Made by a program: the position numbers and the translations under genes. DNA of 64,000 nt, taken from positions 1 through 64,000 of the forward strand of contig CALUUZ010000009.1 in the NCBI GenBank assembly GCA_944324075.1, read 5' to 3'. This document shows, one piece after another, positions 59,455 to 64,000 of the stretch; position 1 is the stretch's first letter, and every line of letters begins with the position of its first letter. The notes beneath the pieces were generated by a model. The model was not told the origin of the DNA, did no database searches, and saw only the letters and a program-made list of their open reading frames with translations. This stretch comes from Candidatus Mailhella excrementigallinarum (GTDB taxonomy: Bacteria; Desulfobacterota; Desulfovibrionia; Desulfovibrionales; Desulfovibrionaceae).

Positions 59455-61463
59455 CGTCCCATTCTCCGCAGGAAACCGCGTGCGACAGTGGCAAGCCGTG
59501 CCCAGACACACCCGCGCATCTGACCGTCCGGCTGGAGCAGACGGCGGCAGACATCCTCGGCCCGGCAAAAGCTCCCTGTCTGCCAGTCGTAATAGGAAGG
59601 ATAGAGCAGCAAGGCCCCGGCCACCAGTTCATCCAGCGTCAGGCGGGCCTTGCGGCGAGGGAAATCCTGCCTGTCTTCCGTCAGTCCCCATCCCGCGTAA
59701 AACGGCCCGCCGTAGGTGAACACCCTGACCCCGCGCAGCAATGCCTCAAAGCCGGTCTGGGAAGTCAGGGTATGCACCTCATGGATCAGGGGCAGAAGAC
59801 GGCCCATCGGGTAGTCGCGCAGTATGATATCCGCATGGCGCAGAACTTCCGCATCGGGAATCGCGCCCTGTCGGTTCCCGCTCTCCACATCCGGGTGCGG
59901 CTTGTAGATGATGAAGGAGTCCGGCCTGGCTTCCCGCGCGGCCCGCAATACATCCGGATTGCTCATGCCGAAGCCGCCGCAATGCACGGAGGCGTCATCC
60001 TCCACCTGCCCCGGTACAAGCACGATGGTTTTCCCTTTCGGGAGTTTTGGCGGCAGCGCGGCACGGAATCCCGTATTGTACTTGGTCAGTCCCTTGTCCA
60101 GAATCAGGGCGCGGAGGGCGGCGGCACGTTCCAGCAGCGCGGTACGGTCGGGATGTTCCGGTATGGTGTTACAAATATCCTCAAGCTCGCTGGGCCGGGA
60201 GGGATCGTAGTAAATGCCTTTTCTGTCCACCACCAGAGAGTAAGGCCAGTTGAAATCCGACCCCAGGCCCACGGAGCGGATGAAACCATCCTCCATGCGC
60301 GCCAGCGTCACGCCCGTGTCGTCGCACTCCTTTTGCAGAGAAGCATCCACGTCGGAGGACCATGCCACGATTTCTCCGCCCCTGGCCCACGCCGCAAGGA
60401 CGGCCTGTTTTCCGTCCCGAAAAAATTCCGTTTCTCCTCCGGTGGAGTGCAGATAGGCTTTTGCGTAAGGCCGCCTCCACCAGCGAAAGCCCACGCAGGC
60501 ATGGAAACAGCGGTTGCGTTCGTTCTGCCTGCACTGTTCGGCCAAAAGGCTGATGGTATCATGAATATCGCAGCGTTCGCCGCGTATGGGATTCACATAG
60601 CGGGCATAGAGCAGATAGGCGGCGGCAAAGACTTCCTCAAGGCTCCGCTGCTGTTTTCTCCGTGAGCAGGTCTGCCTGTCTCTGGTCAAACCCCATCCGG
60701 CATAGAACGGCATGCCGAAACAATGAACCTCCTTGCCGAGCATGAGGGCTTCAAAGCCCATCTGTGAGGTGACGGTATACACCACATCCGCCCCGGCCAG
60801 CAGGGAGAGCGGCGCATAGTCCGTGGCAATGACCCTGACGCCGCGTCCGGCGGCATAGTCTGCCAGATAGCCGCGTTTTTTCCCGGCAATGACATCCGGG
60901 TGCGTTTTTACCCGGATATGGGCAGGCGGGTATGCGGCCAGGGCCGCTTCCAGCATGGTCTGAAAACAGTCTTCATGCGTCATGCCGAGCGTGACGCTGG
61001 CATCGCCCGCGGTCTGGTCGAGAACCAGCACACGGGGAGCCGCTACGTCTCCCCATATCCGCTCCGGCGCATGGGGGGCGTGGTTGTATTTGCTCAGGTT
61101 ATGCCGGATGATATCCCGCATGGCGCGTCTTGCGGAATCCATCAGCTCCGGCGTTTCCCAGCCGGAAGCATTGAGAAGGTTCTCCAGATCGGACGGCTCC
61201 CCGGCGTCATAGTAGATGCCCGTATGGTCCACCACCAGAGAGAGCGGCTGTACTCCCTTGCAGCCCACGTCCAGGGAGCGCAGAAAACCGTCCTCCAACG
61301 CGATGTAGGGGAGGTTGTGCCGGGCGGCGTAGCGACGGGCCTTGTCCGCTGTTGGTTTATGGCCCCAGCCCGCTACCGCCATGCCGGCAACTTGACTTTC
61401 CCGCGTCAGAAACGTCCCCAGAGACTGATTGCGTTTCAGGGTGGAGGAAAAATACTTGTACAT
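59451..61463 (-). CDS. kpsC: Capsular polysaccharide biosynthesis protein KpsC-like (dual Kdo transferase)
   Basis: 670 aa in two homologous halves (about 30-320 and 340-650), as in KpsC. Each half has a matching block: IALEDGFLRSLDVG / ARMEDGFIRSVGLG, LSLVVDHTGIYYDAGEPSDL / YSLVVDRKGIYYDPSRPSEL, VKTHPDV / YKPHPDV, SQMGFEALMLGKEVHCFGMP / SQTGFEALLRGVRVFTYGGP, and FYAGWGLT in both. The protein extends the poly-beta-Kdo linker on the lipid after KpsS. The start at 61463 has only a weak Shine-Dalgarno; galE ends 9 bp upstream. Overlap with kpsS indicates coupling. Confidence 0.93.
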   Translation of the reverse strand: MYKYFSSTLKRNQSLGTFLTRESQVAGMAVAGWGHKPTADKARRYAARHNLPYIALEDGFLRSLDVGCKGVQPLSLVVDHTGIYYDAGEPSDLENLLNASGWETPELMDSARRAMRDIIRHNLSKYNHAPHAPERIWGDVAAPRVLVLDQTAGDASVTLGMTHEDCFQTMLEAALAAYPPAHIRVKTHPDVIAGKKRGYLADYAAGRGVRVIATDYAPLSLLAGADVVYTVTSQMGFEALMLGKEVHCFGMPFYAGWGLTRDRQTCSRRKQQRSLEEVFAAAYLLYARYVNPIRGERCDIHDTISLLAEQCRQNERNRCFHACVGFRWWRRPYAKAYLHSTGGETEFFRDGKQAVLAAWARGGEIVAWSSDVDASLQKECDDTGVTLARMEDGFIRSVGLGSDFNWPYSLVVDRKGIYYDPSRPSELEDICNTIPEHPDRTALLERAAALRALILDKGLTKYNTGFRAALPPKLPKGKTIVLVPGQVEDDASVHCGGFGMSNPDVLRAAREARPDSFIIYKPHPDVESGNRQGAIPDAEVLRHADIILRDYPMGRLLPLIHEVHTLTSQTGFEALLRGVRVFTYGGPFYAGWGLTEDRQDFPRRKARLTLDELVAGALLLYPSYYDWQTGSFCRAEDVCRRLLQPDGQMRGCVWARLATVARGFLRRMGR

Positions 61464-61472
61464 AAGCCGTCT

Positions 61473-62471
61473 TCAATCCGCCCGGATAACCATGTCTCTT
61501 CCAGACACATGCCAGTTCCAGGCATCTTCAATAATGGTGTCCACACGTGAACGGCGAGGGGTCCAGTGCAGAATTTCCTGCGCACGTGTTCCGTCCGCCA
61601 CCAGCACCGGTGGATCGCCCGCCCGGCGCTCTCCTGTCGTATATGCCAGACGGCGTGCTGTGACCTGTTCCACGGCATGCAAAATTTCCTTCACGGAAAG
61701 TCCTGTTCCCGTGCCGAGGTTGAGAGAAAACCCCTGTCCGGAGGCTTCGCTGTGCAGGCGTTCCATCGCAAGCACATGCGCGGCGGCCAGATCCGACACG
61801 TGGATGTAGTCTCGTATGCAGGTTCCGTCCTGTGTGGGGTAGTCGCTTCCCATAATGCGGAAATCTTTCAGTTCGCCGGTAACAGCCATAAGCGCGCGGG
61901 GAATGAGATGTGTTTCCGGGGTATGGCATTCTCCACATTCGCTTTCCGGGTCAGCTCCGGCCGCGTTGAAATAGCGCAGCGCCGTCCACGAAATCCCGTA
62001 TGCCCGCGCGAAATCCGTCAGCATCCATTCCATGAACAGCTTTGTTTCCCCATAAGGATTGATGGGATGCGCGGGCATGTCTTCCGTTATGGGGCAATGT
62101 TCAGGGATGCCATATACGGCAGCCGTGCTGGAAACCACGATATTCCGAACGCCCGTATCCCGCATGGATTCCAGAATGTTCAGCGTTCCGCCCACATTGT
62201 TACGGATATATCTGTCCGGATTACTGACAGATTCCCCCACCTGGGAGAAGGCCGCAAAATGGATGATTCCTTCCGGTTTATGGGTATGCAGGCAGGCCCG
62301 CAGTTTTTCTTCGTCAAGAATATCTCCCCGGATGCATTCTCCCCATTTCGCCAACTTGCGGAATCCCGTGGAAAGATTATCGTAGACAATCACCTCATGA
62401 CCCGCTGCGGCCAAAGCCTTGCAGGTATGGCTGCCGATGTATCCTGCGCCGCCTGTTACGAGTATCTTCAT
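61473..62471 (-). CDS. galE: UDP-glucose 4-epimerase
   Basis: 332 aa, standard size. NAD-binding MKILVTGGAGYIGSHTCKAL (GxxGxxG at 7-13), catalytic SSTAAVYG (Ser/Thr about 120) and YGETK (Tyr/Lys about 146-150), plus ALRYFNAAGADPE and RDYIHVSDLAAAH, are all in place. It interconverts UDP-glucose and UDP-galactose. The start overlaps the stop of glf by 4 bp, so epimerase and mutase act in sequence: UDP-galactopyranose made here is the substrate of the mutase. Part of the capsule operon. Confidence 0.93.
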   Translation of the reverse strand: MKILVTGGAGYIGSHTCKALAAAGHEVIVYDNLSTGFRKLAKWGECIRGDILDEEKLRACLHTHKPEGIIHFAAFSQVGESVSNPDRYIRNNVGGTLNILESMRDTGVRNIVVSSTAAVYGIPEHCPITEDMPAHPINPYGETKLFMEWMLTDFARAYGISWTALRYFNAAGADPESECGECHTPETHLIPRALMAVTGELKDFRIMGSDYPTQDGTCIRDYIHVSDLAAAHVLAMERLHSEASGQGFSLNLGTGTGLSVKEILHAVEQVTARRLAYTTGERRAGDPPVLVADGTRAQEILHWTPRRSRVDTIIEDAWNWHVSGRDMVIRAD

Positions 62472-63610
62472 AAGGTCGCACTCATCGGGAGTATTCGAGT
62501 TTCAAAAACATGCAAGGCGTCGGCAACGGCCTTGTCCATATCCCAGTAGCGGTATGCGCCCAGACGTCCCCCCAGAATCAAACCGGGCGTTTGAGCGGCC
62601 TCTGCGGCATAGCGGGCGTACAACGCGGTGTTGCGTTCGTCATTGACCGGGTAACAGGCTTCTTCTCCCCGGCTCCATGTCGCGGGGTATTCCCGGCAGA
62701 TGACGGTTTTTCCCCCATTGAACGGGGCTGTTCTTTCCGGGTGGTAATGCTTGAATTCATGGATGCGGGTCCAGGGGACATCCGGATCGGCATAATTCAT
62801 GACGGTTGTTCCCTGAAAATCCCGGACATCATGTGTTTCCCACTCAAAGCGGAGCGAGCGCCATTCCAGTTCCCCGTACTTATAGCCGAACAGTTCATCA
62901 GGCATACCGGTATAAATGACCGTGGCGTCCGAGGGGATTTCGCTTCTGATGCTCGCGTAGTCGCAGTTCAGGCGAACGGTGATGTTCGGGTGCGCCAGCA
63001 TGTTTTTGAACAGAGTGAAGTATCCGTCCCTGGGGACGCCCTGCCAGGTGTCGTTGAAATAATCCATATTGTAGCAGGTGCGGAACGGCAGCCTGCTGAT
63101 AATGGCAGATGGCAGTTTTTTGGGATCGCGCTCCCACTGTTTGCGGGTATAGTTCCTGATGAAGGCCTCATACAGAGGCCGTCCGATGAGAGAAACAGCC
63201 TTTTCTTCAAGATTGGCGGGTTGTTCAATGCGATCGCGCGCAATCTCGGCGGCAAGAAAGGCTTCTGCCCCGGACGGCGTGAAGTTTTTGCCGTAAAAGG
63301 CATTGATGGTGAACAGGTTGATGGGCATGGCATAGACTTTGCCGCCATGTGTGATGAGCACCTTGTGCCGGTAGGAGGTGAACTCGCAGAACCGGGAAAG
63401 ATATTCCCATACCTGCGGTATGGAAGTATGAAAGATATGTGACCCGTAACGGTGGCACTCAATGCCCGTTTCCTCATCCAGCGAGGAATGGCAGTTGCCG
63501 CCGATATGATCGCGTTTGTCAATGATGGTCACAGGCTGTTTCATCACCGTGGCAATGCGCTCGGCAATGGTCGCCCCCCAGAAACCGGAACCAACGATAA
63601 GGTATGACAT
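62468..63610 (-). CDS. glf: UDP-galactopyranose mutase
   Basis: 380 aa. FAD-binding YLIVGSGFWGATIAERIAT (GxGxxG near residues 7-12), IIDKRDHIGGNCHSSLDEET (about 29-48), YGSHIFHTSIPQVWEYL (about 56), and YTRKQWERDPKKLPSAIISR (about 154-173) with NDTWQGVPRDGYFTLF fit Glf. It converts UDP-galactopyranose to UDP-galactofuranose with reduced FAD, so the capsule or another glycan probably contains galactofuranose. First complete gene of the capsule operon in the window; the neighbouring partial gene ends 38 bp upstream. Confidence 0.94.
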   Translation of the reverse strand: MSYLIVGSGFWGATIAERIATVMKQPVTIIDKRDHIGGNCHSSLDEETGIECHRYGSHIFHTSIPQVWEYLSRFCEFTSYRHKVLITHGGKVYAMPINLFTINAFYGKNFTPSGAEAFLAAEIARDRIEQPANLEEKAVSLIGRPLYEAFIRNYTRKQWERDPKKLPSAIISRLPFRTCYNMDYFNDTWQGVPRDGYFTLFKNMLAHPNITVRLNCDYASIRSEIPSDATVIYTGMPDELFGYKYGELEWRSLRFEWETHDVRDFQGTTVMNYADPDVPWTRIHEFKHYHPERTAPFNGGKTVICREYPATWSRGEEACYPVNDERNTALYARYAAEAAQTPGLILGGRLGAYRYWDMDKAVADALHVFETRILPMSATL

Positions 63611-63648
63611 GAATTTCTCCCGACTAAAGATACTTAATCTATAAGCCT

Positions 63649-64000
63649 CTACTTCAGAGCCCTTGCTATATATTCATCCATCAGTTTCCAGAACCAGTCA
63701 TTAATATGTGACGTTTTGTAACCAAGCTGGCGAGCTTTATTCATGTTCATCGAAAAGGTTTTTTCATTAAACTCATGAAAGGGAGATTTACTACCATTTT
63801 TAGTATCGATGATGGCTTTTTTGCCGGTTTTTTCTTCGATGTATTTCAGTATTATATCGATGGTCACCATCCCTTCACTAGCTAAGTTGATGGGGCCGCT
63901 GAAGTCCTGGGCGGCGATCCAAGGAAGAAATGAGCCAACTTCAGTATCTCGAATGAAGGTAAACCCACGTGATACATCATCAATATTCATGGCATCCTGA
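63649..64000 (-). CDS. NAD-dependent epimerase/dehydratase, C-terminal part (runs off the window)
   Basis: The frame is open to the edge of the window, so the 5' end is missing; about 116 residues are visible. RGFTFIRDTEVGSFLPWIAA, GPINLASEGMVTIDIILKYI and KARQLGYKTSHINDWFWKLM match the C-terminal, sugar-binding end of extended SDR epimerases (RmlD/GalE-like) that act on nucleotide sugars. It is clearly AT-richer than the rest of the window, as expected for a horizontally acquired glycan-specific gene at the variable centre of a capsule locus. Confidence 0.75.
   Translation of the reverse strand, partial: QDAMNIDDVSRGFTFIRDTEVGSFLPWIAAQDFSGPINLASEGMVTIDIILKYIEEKTGKKAIIDTKNGSKSPFHEFNEKTFSMNMNKARQLGYKTSHINDWFWKLMDEYIARALK

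Overview
The window is about 64 kb of GC-rich DNA that reads as a chromosomal segment of a host-associated, anaerobic member of the Desulfovibrionaceae (Bilophila/Desulfovibrio-like). This rests on a Desulfovibrio-type homotrimeric porin, [FeFe]-hydrogenase maturation genes hydG-hydE-hydF, several sigma-54 promoters with their activators, an orphan TRAP binding protein and two arylsulfotransferase-family proteins. The species is an inference. I see no rRNA, tRNA, CRISPR array, transposase or integrase.

Layout. 1-4.6 kb: a small unknown protein, then a three-gene minus-strand operon (acyltransferase-like/TraB fusion, second acyltransferase-like protein, radical SAM protein with a SPASM-like end). 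5.2-7.6 kb: porin and a TetR regulator. 8.2-12.4 kb: TRAP binding protein, arylsulfotransferase-family protein 1, glutaredoxin-like protein. 12.4-17 kb: CBS protein, lpdA-gcvH, and an encapsulated-ferritin/encapsulin operon. 17-21.8 kb: BCCT transporter divergent from a cytoplasmic alkaline-phosphatase-superfamily enzyme and a half-size relative. 22-25 kb: a type III secretion chaperone followed by a large effector-like protein with a C-terminal cholera-toxin-like ADP-ribosyltransferase domain. 25.3-31.7 kb: Fbp-type ABC importer, sigma-54 activator, OsmC protein, SMR transporter. 31.9-34.4 kb: a Slam outer-membrane translocator and its surface-lipoprotein substrate. 34.5-42.5 kb: UDG-like protein, decayed DNA, EamA exporter, aminotransferase, phosphoribosyltransferase, AbgT transporter with an M20 amidohydrolase. 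43-49.5 kb: chemoreceptor and the hydFEG/TM1266-like hydrogenase maturation set. 49.5-57.2 kb: arylsulfotransferase-family protein 2, MFS transporter, a sigma-54 activator carrying a long CT repeat inside its coding sequence, AI-2E permease and a small hydrolase. 58.2-64 kb: capsule genes kpsS-kpsC-galE-glf and a partial epimerase running off the edge.

Regulation. Three strong -24/-12 promoters precede the BCCT gene, osmC and arylsulfotransferase 2. The BCCT and osmC regions share the dyad CGACA-N4-TGTCG about 75-90 bp upstream of the promoter, so the activator encoded beside osmC probably governs both. The second activator lies beside arylsulfotransferase 2 and the MFS gene and contains (CT)19.5 in frame, which makes it a candidate phase-variable switch.

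Repeats. Three intergenic families recur. R1 (about 130-215 bp, at least 11 full or partial copies) usually ends in a GAGCATTTTC/GAAAATGCTC hairpin. R2 (3 copies) ends in a Shine-Dalgarno sequence and, in two copies, supplies the start codon of the next gene. R3 (2 copies) has a CCCGTGTTCCACACGGG hairpin core.
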